Source: Diogma glabrata (Eukaryota > Arthropoda > Insecta > Diptera > Cylindrotomidae). From it: DNA of 64,000 nucleotides. The translations under genes were made by a program, and so were the position numbers. The notes beneath the pieces are model-generated. The model was not told the origin of the DNA. It ran no database searches and saw only the letters and a list, made by a program, of their open reading frames with translations. The stretch is taken from positions 301,200,174-301,264,173 of the forward strand of contig OY856186.1 of assembly GCA_963693315.1 (NCBI GenBank), read 5' to 3'. Shown in pieces: positions 50,687-64,000 of this stretch; within the stretch, counting starts at the first letter, position 1; every line of letters begins with the position of its first letter.

Positions 50687-53283
50687 TCTAAATTTTGTAT
50701 TAGCACTGTAATAACCTTGCCTTTAAAGTGTTATGTCTGGAGATAGATCGAATTGATGACAATGGTCTATAGCTATCTTTTGGAAAAATATTGGGTCAAG
50801 TTTCATGTGGGAAATCTCGGAAAATTTGATTTTCTAAATTTTGTATTAGCACTGTTAAATTTTTTCCTTTAAAGTGTTATGTCTGGAGATAGATCGAATT
50901 GATGACAATAGTCAATAGCAATCTCTTGGAAAATTATTGGGTCAAGTTTCATGTGGGAAATCTCGGAAAATTCGATTTTCTAAATTTTGTATTAGCACTG
51001 TAAAAACCTTGCTTTTAAAGTGTTATGTCTGGAGATAGATCGAATTGATGACAATGGTCTATAGCTATCTCTTGAAAAAATATTGGGCCAAGTTCCATGT
51101 GGGAAATCTCGGAAAATTCGATTTTCTAAATTTTGTATTAGCACTGTGAAACCCTTGCCTTTAAAGTGTTATGTCTGGAGTTAATTTGAATTGATGACAA
51201 TGGTCTATAGCAATCTTTTGGAAAAATATTGGGTCAAGTTTCATGTGGAAATTTCGGAAAATTAGATTTAATAAATTTTGTATTAGCACTGTAAAAACCT
51301 TGCCTTTAAAGTGTTACGTCTAGAGATATATCGAATTTATGAAAATGGTCTATAGCTATCTCTCGGAAAAATATTGGGCCAATTTTCATGTGGGAAATCT
51401 CGGAAAATTCGATTTTCTAAATTTTGTATTAGCATTGTAAAAACCTTGCCTTTAAAGTGTTATGTCTGGAAATAGATCGAATTGATGACAATGGTCTATA
51501 GCTATCTCTTGGAAAAATATTGGGTCAAGTTTCATGTGGAAAATTTCGGAAAATTAGATTTAATAAATTTTGTATTAGCACTGTAAAAACCTTGCCTTTA
51601 AAGTGTTACGTCTAGAGATATATCGAATTTATGAAAATGGTCTATAGCTATCTCTCGGAAAAATATTGGGCCAATTTTCATGTGGGAAATCTCGGAAAAT
51701 TTAATTTTCTAAATTTTGTATTAGCACTGTGAAATTTTTGTCTTTAAAGTGTTATGTCTGAAGATGGACCGAATTGATGACAATGGTCTATTGCTATCTC
51801 TTGGAAAAATATTGGGTCAAGTTTCATGTGGGAAATCTCGGAAACTTCGAACTTTCTAAATTTTGTATTAGCACTGTAAAAAACTTGCCTTTAAAGTGTT
51901 ATGTCTGGAGATAGATTGAATTGATGACAATGGTCTATAGCAATTTCTTGAAAAAATATTGGGCCATGTTTCATGTGGGAAATCTCGGAAAATTTGATTT
52001 TCTAAATTTTGTATTAGCACTGTAAAACCCTTGCCTTTAAAGCGTTATATCTGAAGATAGGTTGAATTGATGTTAATGGTCTATAGCAATCTTTTGGAAA
52101 AGTATTGGGTCAAGTTTCATGTGGGAAATCTCGGCAAATTCGATTTTCTAAATTTGGTATTAGCACTGTAAAAACCTTGCCTTTAAAGTGTTATGTCTGG
52201 AGATAGATCGAATTGATGACAATGGTCTATAGCTATCTCTTAAAAAAATATTGGGCCAAGTTCCATGTGGGAAATCTGGGAAAATTCGATTTTCTAAAGT
52301 TTGTATTAGCACTGTAAAAACCTTGCCTTTAAAGTGTTATGTCTGGAGATAGATCAAATTGATGGCAATAGTCAATAGCAATATCTTGGAAAAATATTGG
52401 GTCAAGTTTCATGTGGGAAATCTCGGAAAATTCGATTTTCTAAATTTGGTATTAGCACTGTTAAAACTTTGCCTTTAAAGTGTTATGTCTGGAGATAGAT
52501 CGAATTGATGACAATGATCTATAGCTATCTCTTGTAAAAATACTGGGTCAAGTTTCATGTGGGAAATCTCTGAGAATTCGATTTTCTAAATTTGGTATTA
52601 GCACAGTAAAAACCTTGCCTTTAAAGTGTTATGTCAGGAAATAGATTGAATTGATGACAAAAGTCAATAGCCATCTTTTGGAAAAATATTGGGTCAAGTT
52701 TCATGTGGGAAATCTGGGAAAATTCGATTTTCTAAATTTTGTTTTAGCACAGTAAAAACCTTGCCTTTAAAGTGTTATGTCTGGAGATAAATCGAATTGA
52801 TGACAATGATCCATAGCTATCTCGTGGAAAAATATTGGGTCAAGTTTCATGTGGGAAATCTCGGAAAATTCGATTTTCTAAATTTGGTATTAGCACTGTA
52901 AAAATCTTGCCTTTAAAGTGTTATGTCTGGAGATAGATCGAATTGATGACAATGGTCCATAGCAATCTTTTGGAAAAATATTGTGTCAAGTTTCATGTGG
53001 GAAATCTCGGAAAATTCGATTTTCTAAATTTTGTATTAGCACTGTAAAAACCTTACCTTTAAAGTGTTATGTCTGGAAATAGATCGAATTGATGACAATG
53101 GTCTATAGCTATCTCGTGGAAAAATATTGGGTCAAGTTTCATGTGGGAAATTTCGGAAAATTCGATTTTCTAAATTTGGGATTAGCGCTGTAAAAACCTT
53201 GCCTTTAAAGTGTTATGTCTGGAGATAGATCGAATTGATGACAATGGTCTATAGCTATCTCTTGAAAAAATATTGGGCCAAGT
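50687..53283 (+). repeat. Higher-order satellite block, copy 2
   Basis: Begins 3,256 bp after copy 1 at the same truncated junction. The stretch before it (49,735-50,686) also repeats 46,480-47,430, so a segment of about 3.26 kb was duplicated in tandem. Confidence 0.75.
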
Positions 53284-56200
53284 TCTAAATTTTGTATTAG
53301 CACTGTAATAACCTTGCCTTTAAAGTGTTATGTCTGGAGATAGATCGAATTGATGACAATGGTCTATAGCTATCTTTTGGAAAAATATTGGGTCAAGTTT
53401 CATGTGGGAAATCTCGGAAAATTTGATTTTCTAAATTTTGTATTAGCACTGTTAAATTTTTTCCTTTAAAGTGTTATGTCTGGAGATAGATCGAATTGAT
53501 GACAATAGTCAATAGCAATCTCTTGGAAAATTATTGGGTCAAGTTTCATGTGGGAAATCTCGGAAAATTCGATTTTCTAAATTTTGTATTAGCACTGTAA
53601 AAACCTTGCTTTTAAAGTGTTATGTCTGGAGATAGATCGAATTGATGACAATGGTCTATAGCTATCTCTTGAAAAAATATTGGGCCAAGTTCCATGTGGG
53701 AAATCTCGGAAAATTCGATTTTCTAAATTTTGTATTAGCACTGTGAAACCCTTGCCTTTAAAGTGTTATGTCTGGAGTTAATTTGAATTGATGACAATGG
53801 TCTATAGCAATCTTTTGGAAAAATATTGGGTCAAGTTTCATGTGGAAATTTCGGAAAATTAGATTTAATAAATTTTGTATTAGCACTGTAAAAACCTTGC
53901 CTTTAAAGTGTTACGTCTAGAGATATATCGAATTTATGAAAATGGTCTATAGCTATCTCTCGGAAAAATATTGGGCCAATTTTCATGTGGGAAATCTCGG
54001 AAAATTCGATTTTCTAAATTTTGTATTAGCATTGTAAAAACCTTGCCTTTAAAGTGTTATGTCTGGAAATAGATCGAATTGATGACAATGGTCTATAGCT
54101 ATCTCTTGGAAAAATATTGGGTCAAGTTTCATGTGGAAAATTTCGGAAAATTAGATTTAATAAATTTTGTATTAGCACTGTAAAAACCTTGCCTTTAAAG
54201 TGTTACGTCTAGAGATATATCGAATTTATGAAAATGGTCTATAGCTATCTCTCGGAAAAATATTGGGCCAATTTTCATGTGGGAAATCTCGGAAAATTTA
54301 ATTTTCTAAATTTTGTATTAGCACTGTGAAATTTTTGTCTTTAAAGTGTTATGTCTGAAGATGGACCGAATTGATGACAATGGTCTATTGCTATCTCTTG
54401 GAAAAATATTGGGTCAAGTTTCATGTGGGAAATCTCGGAAACTTCGAACTTTCTAAATTTTGTATTAGCACTGTAAAAAACTTGCCTTTAAAGTGTTATG
54501 TCTGGAGATAGATTGAATTGATGACAATGGTCTATAGCAATTTCTTGAAAAAATATTGGGCCATGTTTCATGTGGGAAATCTCGGAAAATTTGATTTTCT
54601 AAATTTTGTATTAGCACTGTAAAACCCTTGCCTTTAAAGCGTTATATCTGAAGATAGGTTGAATTGTTGTTAATGGTCTATAGCAATCTTTTGGAAAAGT
54701 ATTGGGTCAAGTTTCATGTGGGAAATCTCGGCAAATTCGATTTTCTAAATTTGGTATTAGCACTGTAAAAACCTTGCCTTTAAAGTGTTATGTCTGGAGA
54801 TAGATCGAATTGATGACAATGGTCTATAGCTATCTCTTAAAAAAATATTGGGCCAAGTTCCATGTGGGAAATCTGGGAAAATTCGATTTTCTAAATTTTG
54901 TATTAGCACTGTAAAAACCTTGCCTTTAAAGTGTTATGTCTGGAGATAGATCAAATTGATGGCAATAGTCAATAGCAATCTCTTGGAAAAATATTGGGTC
55001 AAGTTTCATGTGGGAAATCTCGGAAAATTCGATTTTCTAAATTTGGTATTAGCACTGTTAAAACTTTGCCTTTAAAGTGTTATGTCTGGAGATAGATCGA
55101 ATTGATGACAATGATCTATAGCTATCTCTTGTAAAAATACTGGGTCAAGTTCCATGTGGGAAATCTCTGAGAATTCGATTTTCTAAATTTGGTATTAGCA
55201 CAGTAAAAACCTTGCCTTTAAAGTGTTATGTCAGGAAATAGATTGAATTGATGACAAAAGTCAATAGCCATCTTTTGGAAAAATATTGGGTCAAGTTTCA
55301 TGTGGGAAATCTGGGAAAATTCGATTTTCTAAATTTTGTTTTAGCACAGTAAAAACCTTGCCTTTAAAGTGTTATGTCTGGAGATAAATCGAATTGATGA
55401 CAATGATCCATAGCTATCTCGTGGAAAAATATTGGGTCAAGTTTCATGTGGGAAATCTCGGAAAATTCGATTTTCTAAATTTGGTATTAGCACTGTAAAA
55501 ATCTTGCCTTTAAAGTGTTATGTCTGGAGATAGATCGAATTGATGACAATGGTCCATAGCAATCTTTTGGAAAAATATTGTGTCAAGTTTCATGTGGGAA
55601 ATCTCGGAAAATTCGATTTTCTAAATTTTGTATTAGCACTGTAAAAACCTTACCTTTAAAGTGTTATGTCTGGAAATAGATCGAATTGATGACAATGGTC
55701 TATAGCTATCTCGTGGAAAAATATTGGGTCAAGTTTCATGTGGGAAATTTCGGAAAATTCGATTTTCTAAATTTGGGATTAGCGCTGTAAAAACCTTGCC
55801 TTTAAAGTGTTATGTCTGGAGTTAGGTTGAATTGATGACAATGGTCTATAGCAATCTTTTGGAAAAATATTGGGTCAAGTTTCATGGGGGAAATCTCGGA
55901 AAATTCGATTTTCTAAATTTTGTATTAGCATTGTAAAAACCTTGCCTTTAAAGTGTTATGTCTGGAAATAGATCGAATTGATGACAATGGTCTAAAGCTA
56001 TCTCTTGCAAAAATATTGGGTCAAGTTTCATGTGGAAAATCTCGGAAAATTCGATTTACTAAATTTTGTATTAGCACTGTAAAAACCTTGCCTTTAAAGT
56101 GTTACGTCTGGAGATATATCAAATATATAAAAATGGTCTATAGCTATCTCTTGGAAAAATATTGGGCCAATTTTCATGTGGGAAATCTCGGAAAATTCAA

Positions 56201-57341
56201 TTTTCTAAATTTTGTATTAGCACTGTGAAATTTTTGTCTTTAAAGTGTTATGTCTGAAGATGGACCGAATTGATGACAATGGTCTATTGCTATCTCTTGG
56301 AAAAATATTGGGTCAAGTTTCATGTGGGAAATCTCGGAAACCTCGAATTTTCTAAATTTTGTATTAGCACTGTAAAAAACTTGCCTTTAAAGTGTTATGT
56401 CTGGAGATAGATTGAATTGATGACAATGGTCTATAACAATCTCTTGAAAAAATATTGGGCCAAGTTTCATGTGGGAAATCTCGGAAAATTTGATTTTTTA
56501 AATTTTGTATTAGCACTGTAAAACCCTTGCCTTTAAAGTGTTATGTCTGAAGATAGGTTGAATTGATGTTAATGGTCTATAGCAATCTTTTGGAAAAGTA
56601 TTGGGTCAAGTTTCATGTGGGAAATCTCGGAAAATTCGATTTTCTATATTTTGTATTAGCACTGTAAAAACCTTGCCTTTAAAGTGTTATGTCTGGAAAT
56701 AGATCGAATTGATGACAATAGTCTATAGCTATCTCTTGAAAAAATATTGGGCCAAGTTCCATGTGGGAAATCTCGGAAAATTCGATTTTCTAAATTTTGT
56801 ATTAGCACTGTAAAAACCTTGCCTTTAAAGTGTTATGTCTGGAGATAGATCGAATTGATGACAATAGTCAATAGCAATTTCTTGGAAAAATATTGGGTCA
56901 AGTTTCATGTGGGAAATCTCGGAAAATTCGATTTTCTAAATTTTGTATTAGCACTGTAATAACCTTGCCTTTAAAGTGTTATGTCTGGAGATAGATCGAA
57001 TTGATGACAATGGTCTATAGCTATCTCTTGGAAAAATATTTCGTCAAGTTTCATGTGGGAAATCTCGGAAAATTCAATTTTCTAAATTTTGTATTAGCAC
57101 TGTTAAATTTTTGCTTTTAAAGTGTTATGTCTGGAGATAGATCGAATTGATGACAATAGTCAATAGCAATCTCTTGGAAAATTATTGGGTCAAGTTTCAT
57201 GTGGGAAATCTCGGAAAATTCGATTTTCTAAATTTTGTATTAGCACTGTAAAAACCTTGCCTTTAAAGTGTTATGTCTGGAGATAGATCGAATTGATGAC
57301 AATGGTCTATAGCTATCTCTTGAAAAAATATTGGGCCAAGT
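53284..57341 (+). repeat. Higher-order satellite block, copy 3 (extended)
   Basis: Same junction and same variant order as copy 2 to about 55,790, then about 1.5 kb extra related to monomers at 43-45 kb ('ggagttaggttgaattg', 'tcttgcaaaaatattggg'). Confidence 0.75.
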
Positions 57342-60300
57342 TCTAAATTTTGTATTAGCACTGTAATAACCTTGCCTTTAAAGTGTTATGTCTGGAGATA
57401 GATCGAATTGATGACAATGGTCTATAGCTATCTTTTGGAAAAATATTGGGTCAAGTTTCATGTGGGAAATCTCGGAAAATCTGATTTTCTAAATTTTGTA
57501 TTAGCACTGTTAAATTTTTTCCTTTAAAGTGTTATGTCTGGAGATAGATCGAATTGATGACAATAGTCAATAGCAATCTCTTGGAAAATTATTGGGTCAA
57601 GTTTCATGTGGGAAATCTCGGAAAATTCGATTTTCTAAATTTTGTATTAGCACTGTAAAAACCTTGCTTTTAAAGTGTTATGTCTGGAGATAGATCGAAT
57701 TGATGACAATGGTCTATAGCTATCTCTTGAAAAAATATTGGGCCAAGTTCCATGTGGGAAATCTCGGAAAATTCGATTTTCTAAATTTGGTATTAGCACT
57801 GTGAAACCCTTGCCTTTAAAGTGTTATGTCTGGAGTTATTTTGAATTGATGACAATGGTCTATAGCAATCTTTTGGAAAAATATTGGGTCAAGTTTCATG
57901 TGGAAATTTCGGAAAATTAGATTTAATAAATTTTGTATTAGCACTGTAAAAACCTTGCCTTTAAAGTGTTACGTCTAGAGATATATCGAATTTATGAAAA
58001 TGGTCTATAGCTATCTCTCGGAAAAATATTGGGCCAATTTTCATGTGGGAAATCTCGGAAAATTCGATTTTCTAAATTTTGTATTAGCATTGTAAAAACC
58101 TTGCCTTTAAAGTGTTATGTCTGGAAATAGATCGAATTGATGACAATGGTCTATAGCTATCTCTTGGAAAAATATTGGGTCAAGTTTCATGTGGAAAATT
58201 TCGGAAAATTAGATTTAATAAATTTTGTATTAGCACTGTAAAAACCTTGCCTTTAAAGTGTTACGTCTAGAGATATATCGAATTTATGAAAATGGTCTAT
58301 AGCTATCTCTCGGAAAAATATTGGGCCAATTTTCATGTGGGAAATCTCGGAAAATTCAATTTTCTAAATTTTGTATTAGCACTGTGAAATTTTTGTCTTT
58401 AAAGTGTTATGTCTGAAGATGGACCGAATTGATGACAATGGTCTATTGCTATCTCTTGGAAAAATATTGGGTCAAGTTTCATGTGGGAAATCTCGGAAAC
58501 TTCGAACTTTCTAAATTTTGTATTAGCACTGTAAAAAACTTGCCTTTAAAGTGTTATGTCTGGAGATAGATTGAATTGATGACAATGGTCTATAGCAATT
58601 TCTTGAAAAAATATTGGGCCATGTTTCATGTGGGAAATCTCGGAAAATTTGATTTTCTAAATTTTGTATTAGCACTGTAAAACCCTTGCCTTTAAAGCGT
58701 TATATCTGAAGATAGGTTGAATTGATGTTAATGGTCTATAGCAAGTATTGGGTCAAGTTTCATGTGGGAAATCTCGGCAAATTCGATTTTCTAAATTTGG
58801 TATTAGCACTGTAAAAACCTTGCCTTTAAAGTGTTATGTCTGGAGATAGATCGAATTGATGACAATGGTTTATAGCTATCTCTTAAAAAAATATTGGGCC
58901 AAGTTCCATGTGGGAAATCTCGGAAAATTCGATTTTCTAAATTTTGTATTAGCACTGTAAAAACCTTGCCTTTAAAGTGTTATGTCTGGAGATAGATCAA
59001 ATTGATGGCAATAGTCAATAGCAATCTCTTGGAAAAATATTGGGTCAAGTTTCATGTGGGAAATCTCGGAAAATTCGATTTTCTAAATTTGGTATTAGCA
59101 CTGTTAAAACTTTGCCTTTAAAGTGTTATGTCTGGAGATAGATCGAATTGATGAGAATGATCTATAGCTATCTCTTGTAAAAATACTGGGTAAAGTTTCA
59201 TGTGGGAAATCTCTGAGAATTCGATTTTCTAAATTTGGTATTAGCACAGTAAAAACCTTGCCTTTAAAGTGTTATGTCAGGAAATAGATTGAATTGATGA
59301 CAAAAGTCAATAGCCATCTTTTGGAAAAATATTGGGTCAAGTTTCATGTGGGAAATCTGGGAAAATTCGATTTTCTAAATTTTGTTTTAGCACAGTAAAA
59401 ACCTTGCCTTTAAAGTGTTATGTCTGGAGATAAATCGAATTGATGACAATGATCCATAGCTATCTCGTGGAAAAATATTGGGTCAAGTTTCATGTGGGAA
59501 ATCTCGGAAAATTCGATTTTCTAAATTTGGTATTAGCACTGTAAAAATCTTGCCTTTAAAGTGTTATGTCTGGAGATAGATCGAATTGATGACAATGGTC
59601 CATAGCAATCTTTTGGAAAAATATTGGGCCAAGTTTCATGTGGGAAATCTCGGAAAATTCGATTTTCTAAATTTTGTATTAGCACAGTTAAAACCTTACC
59701 TTTAAAGTGTTATGTCTGGAAATAGATCGAATTGATGACAATGGTCTATAGCTATCTCGTGGAAAAATATTGGGTCAAGTTTCATGTGGGAAATTTCGGA
59801 AAATTCGATTTTCTAAATTTGGGATTAGCGCTGTAAAAACCTTGCCTTTAAAGTGTTATGTCTGGAGTTAGGTTGAATTGATGACAATGGTCTATAGCAA
59901 TCTTTTGGAAAAATATTGGGTCAAGTTTCATGGGGGAAATCTCGGAAAATTCGATTTTCTAAATTTTGTATTAGCATTGTAAAAACCTTGCCTTTAAAGT
60001 GTTATGTCTGGAAATAGATCGAATTGATGACAATGGTCTAAAGCTATCTCTTGCAAAAATATTGGGTCAAGTTTCATGTGGGAAATCTCGGAAAATTCGA
60101 TTTACTAAATTTTGTATTAGCACTGTAAAAACCTTGCCTTTAAAGTGTTACGTCTGGAGATATATCAAATATATAAAAATGGTCTATAGCTATCTCTTGG
60201 AAAAATATTGGGCCAATTTTCATGTGGGAAATCTCGGAAAATTCAATTTTCTAAATTTTGTATTAGCACTGTGAAATTTTTGTCTTTAAAGTGTTATGTC

Positions 60301-60960
60301 TGAAGATGGACCGAATTGATGACAATGGTCTATTGCTATCTCTTGGAAAAATATTGGGTCAAGTTTCATGCGGGAAATCTCGGAAACCTCGAATTTTCTA
60401 AATTTTGTATTAGCACTGTAAAAAACTTGCCTTTAAAGTGTTATGTCTGGAGATAGATTGAATTGATGACAATGGTCTATAACAATCTCTTGAAAAAATA
60501 TTGGGCCAAGTTTCATGTGGGAAATCTCGGAAAATTTGATTTTTTAAATTTTGTATTAGCACTGTAAAACCCTTGCCTTTAAAGTGTTATGTCTGAAGAT
60601 AGGTTGAATTGATGTTAATGGTCTATAGCAATCTTTTGGAAAAGTATTGGGTCAAGTTTCATGTGGGAAATCTCGGAAAATTCGATTTTCTATATTTTGT
60701 ATTAGCACTGTAAAAACCTTGCCTTTAAAGTGTTATGTCTGGAAATAGATCGAATTGATGACAATAGTCTATAGCTATCTCTTGAAAAAATATTGGGCCA
60801 AGTTCCATGTGGGAAATCTCGGAAAATTCGATTTTCTAAATTTTGTATTAGCACTGTAAAAACCTTGCCTTTAAAGTGTTATGTCTGGAGATAGATCGAA
60901 TTGATGACAATAGTCAATAGCAATTTCTTGGAAAAATATTGGGTCAAGTTTCATGTGGGA
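57342..60960 (+). repeat. Higher-order satellite block, copy 4
   Basis: Repeats copy 3 with an offset of 4,058 bp, falling to 4,046 bp after a 12-bp deletion near 58,743. The 91-codon chance frames at 55,953 and 59,999 translate identically, so this is a recent duplication. From about 60,960 the order instead follows 45.1-46.5 kb, an offset near 15.85 kb. Confidence 0.75.
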
Positions 60961-63900
60961 AATCTCGGAAAATTCGAATTTCTAAATTTGGTATTAGCAC
61001 TGTAAAAACCTTGCCTTTAAAGTGTTATGTCTGGAAATAGATCGAATTGATGACAATGATCTATAGCTATCTCTTGAAAAAATATTGGGCCAAGTTCCAT
61101 GTGGGAAATCTCGGAAAATTCGATTTTCTAAATTTTGTATTAGCACTGTAAAATCCTTGCCTTTAAAGTTTTATGTCTGGAAATAGATCGAATTGATGAC
61201 AATGGTCTATAGAAATCTCTTGGAAAAATATTGGGTCAAGTTTCATGTGGGAAATCTCGGAAAATTCGATTTTCTAAATTTTGTATTAGCACTGTAAAAA
61301 CCTTGCCTTTAAAGTGTTATGTCTGGAAATAGATCGAATTGATGACAATGGTCCATAGCTATCTCGTGGAAAAATATTGGGTCAAGTTTCATGTGGAAAA
61401 TTTCGGAAAATTCGATTTTCTAAATTTTGTATTAGCACTGTAAAACCCTTTAAAGTGTTATGTCTGGAGATAGATCGAATTGATGAAAATAGTCAAAAAA
61501 TATCTCCTGGAAAAATATTGGGTAAAGTTTCATGTGGGAAATCTCGGAAAATTCGATTTTCTAAATTTTGTATTAGCACTGTGAAACCCTTGCCTTTAAA
61601 GTGTTATGTCTGGAGATAGATCGAATTGATGACAATAGTCAATGGAAATCTCTTGGAAAAATATTGGGTCAAGTTTCATGTGGGAAATCTCGGATAATTC
61701 GATTTTCTAAATTTTGTATTAGCACTGTAAAAACCTTGCCTTTAAAGTGTTATGTCTGGAGATAGATCGAATTGATGACAATGGTCTATAGCTATCTCTT
61801 GAAAAAATATTGGGCCAAGTTCCATGTGGGAAATCTCGGAAAATTCGATTTTCTAAATTTTGTATTAGCACTGTGAAACCCTTGCCTTTAAAGTGTTATG
61901 TCTGGAGATAGATCGAATTGATGACAATAGTCAATGGAAATCTCTTGGAAAAATATTGGGTCAAGTTTCATGTGGGAAATCTCGGAAAATTCGATTTTCT
62001 AAATTTTGTATTAGCACTGTAAAAACCTTGCCTTTAAAGTGTTATGTCTGAAAATAGATCGAATTGATGACAATGGTCAATTGCAATCTCTTGGAAAAAT
62101 ATTGGGTCAAGTTTCATCTGGGAAATCTCGGGAAATTCGATTTTATAAATTTTGTATTAGCACTGTTAAAACCTTGCTTTTAAAGTGTTATGTCTGGAGA
62201 TAGATCGAATTGATGAAAATGGTCTATAGCTATCTCTTGGAAAAATATTGGGTCAAGTTTCATGTGGGAAATCTCGGAAAATTCGATTTTATAAATTTGG
62301 TATTAGCACTGTAAAAATCTTGCCTTTAAAGTGTTATGTCTGGAGATAGGTCGAATTGATGACAATGATCTATAGCTATCTCTTGGAAAAATATTGGGTC
62401 AAGTTTCATGTGGGAAATCTCGGAAAATTTGATTTTCTAAATTTGGTATTAGCACTGTAAAAACCTTGCCTTTAAAGTGTTATGTCTGGAGATAGATCGA
62501 ATTGATGACAATGGTCTATAGCTATCTCTTGGAAAAATATTGGGCCAAGTTTCATGTGGGAAATCTCGGAAAATTCGATTTTCTAAATTTGGTATTAGCA
62601 CTGTAAAAATCTTGCCTTTAAAGTGTTATGTCTGGAGATAGATCGAATTGATGACAATGGTCTATAACTATCTCAGGCAAAAATATTGGGTCAAGTTTCA
62701 TGTGGGAAATCTCGGAAAATTCGATTTTCTAAATTTTGTATTAGCACTGTAAAAACCTTGCCTTTAAAGTGTTATGTCTGGAAATAGATCGAATTGATGA
62801 CAATGGTCAATTGCAATCTCTTAAAAAAATATGGGGTCAGGTTTCATCTGGGAAATCTCGGGAAATTCGATTTTCTAAATTTGGTATTAGCACTGTTAAA
62901 ACCTTGCCTTTAAAGTGTTATGTCTGGAGATAGATCGAATTGATGACAATGGTCTATAGCTATCTCTTGGAAAAATATTGGGTCAAGTTTCATGTGGGAA
63001 ATCTCGGAAAATTCGATTTTATATATTTGGTATTAGCACTGTAAAAATCTTGCCTTTAAAGTGTTATGTCAGGAAATAGATCGAATTGATGACAATAGTC
63101 AATAGCCATCTTTTGGAAAAATATTGGGTCAAGTTTCATGTGGGAAATCTCGGAAAATTCGATTTTCTAAATTTGGTATTAGTACTGTAAAAATCTTGCC
63201 TTTAAAGTGTTATGTCTGGAGATAGATCGAATTGATGACAATGGTCTATAGCAATCTCTTGGAAAAATATTGGGTCAAGTTTCATGTGGGAAATCTCGGA
63301 AAATTCGATTTTCTAAATTTGGTATTAGCACTGTAAAATTATTGCCTTTAAAGTGCTTTTTCTGGAGATAGATCGAATTGATGACAATGATTTACAGCTA
63401 TCTCTTGGAAAAATATTGGGTCAAGTTTCATGTGGGAAATCTTGGAAAATTCGATTTTCTAAATTTTGTAAAAGCACTGTAAAAATCTTGCCTTTAAAGT
63501 GTTATGTCTGGAGATAGATTAAATTGATGACAGTGGTCCAAAGACATCTCTTGGAAAAATATTGGGTCAAGTTTCATGTGGGAAATCTCGGAAAATTTGA
63601 TTTTCTAAATTTGGTATTAACACAGTAAAAACCTTGCCTTTAAAGTGTTATGTCTGGAGATAGATCGAATTGATGACAATGATCTACAGCTATCTCTTGG
63701 AAAAATATTGGGCAAAGTTTCATGTGGGAAATTTCGGAAAATTCGATTTTCTAAATTTGGTATTAGCACTGTAAAAATCTTGCCTTTAAAGTGTTATGTC
63801 TGGAGATAGTTCGAATTGATGACAATGGTCTATAGCTATCTCTTGGAAAAATATTGGGTCAAGTTTCATGTGGGAAATCTCGGAAAATTCGATTTTCTAA

Positions 63901-64000
63901 ATTTGGTATTAGCACTGTAAAAACCTTGCCTTTAAAGTGTTATGTCTGGAGATAGATCGAATTGATGACAATGGTCTATAGCTATCTCTTGGAAAAATAT

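Larger units (their letters stand above)
41860..64000 (+). repeat. 146-bp tandem satellite array
   Basis: About 22.1 kb of head-to-tail monomers, roughly 150 copies, continuing past the right edge. The period is 146 bp (the 'ttggg(t/c)caagtt' word occurs at 42,021, 42,167, 42,313 and 42,459). Monomer landmarks in order: catgtgggaaatctcgg, gaaaattcgattttc, ttgtattagcactgtaaaaa, ccttgcctttaaagtgttat, gatagatcgaattgatgaca, then a variable 'tagc(a/t)atctcttgga'. Most monomers differ by a few bases; a few junction monomers are truncated (47,430, 49,731, 50,686, 53,283, 57,341). A 7-monomer (1,023-bp) repetition is visible at 43.1-45.1 kb. The array starts abruptly. Open frames of 60-91 codons inside it are by-products of the repeat. 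Confidence 0.98.

Noticed and set aside
43335..61619. Repeated open frames of 60-91 codons (for example at 44,295, 55,953 and 59,999) that look like a small protein family
   Set aside because: They follow the 146-bp satellite, which is not a multiple of three, so frames run through one or two monomers before a stop. No start context, splice signals or domain.
41860..64000. CRISPR-like regular repetition
   Set aside because: There are no unique spacers; the full 146-bp unit is repeated. The host is a eukaryote.

Overview
This is a eukaryotic, AT-rich window, most likely from an insect or another arthropod. The evidence is one host gene with GT-AG introns (a secreted PAN/Apple-domain protein with a long Pro/Tyr/Asn/Ser-rich region) and the mobile-element set: hAT transposons of ZMYM1-like and ZBED5-like type, RTE and Jockey/CR1-like non-LTR retrotransposons, a Penelope-like remnant, MITEs and tRNA-derived SINE-like repeats. 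The order cannot be resolved from the sequence alone.

Layout. (1) 1-24,355: the host gene on the minus strand. Five exons are visible: 24,229-24,355 (signal peptide), 3,083-3,218 and 2,855-3,009 (PAN domain), 1,495-2,778 (low complexity) and 1,262-1,327; it continues past the left edge. Every junction is a GT-AG pair with matching phase. Intron 1 is 21.0 kb, and 17.3 kb of it is one giant foldback element (4,672-22,007). That element has inverted arms of about 5.9 and 6.9 kb, a perfect 9-bp target-site duplication (TSD; CTAACGTTC), and a 4.5-kb spacer holding a broken Jockey/CR1-like retrotransposon and an RTE 3' fragment. (2) 24,356-39,297: a nest of transposons. A decayed ZMYM1-type hAT (27,347-36,688, TSD TTAATTGT) is split by a second hAT (28,989-36,120, TSD CTATAGAA). 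The second is split by a ZBED5-like hAT (30,013-32,395, TSD AATAAGCC), which holds a copy of a 1.0-1.4 kb repeat also found at 24.7 and 38.0 kb. The second hAT also carries a Penelope-like GIY-YIG remnant and a smaller foldback with a GC-rich, G-run core. (3) 39,298-41,859: AT-rich sequence with no recognised gene and one long hairpin. (4) 41,860 to the right edge: about 22 kb of a 146-bp tandem satellite (roughly 150 monomers) with multi-kilobase higher-order duplications; it runs out of the window.

The picture is a host gene next to, or inside, heterochromatin whose first intron has been enlarged by a very large inverted-repeat element. No tRNA or rRNA gene, CRISPR array or bacterial-type operon is visible. 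The strongest candidates for something undescribed are the 17.3-kb foldback with its 9-bp TSD and the 146-bp, nucleosome-length satellite.
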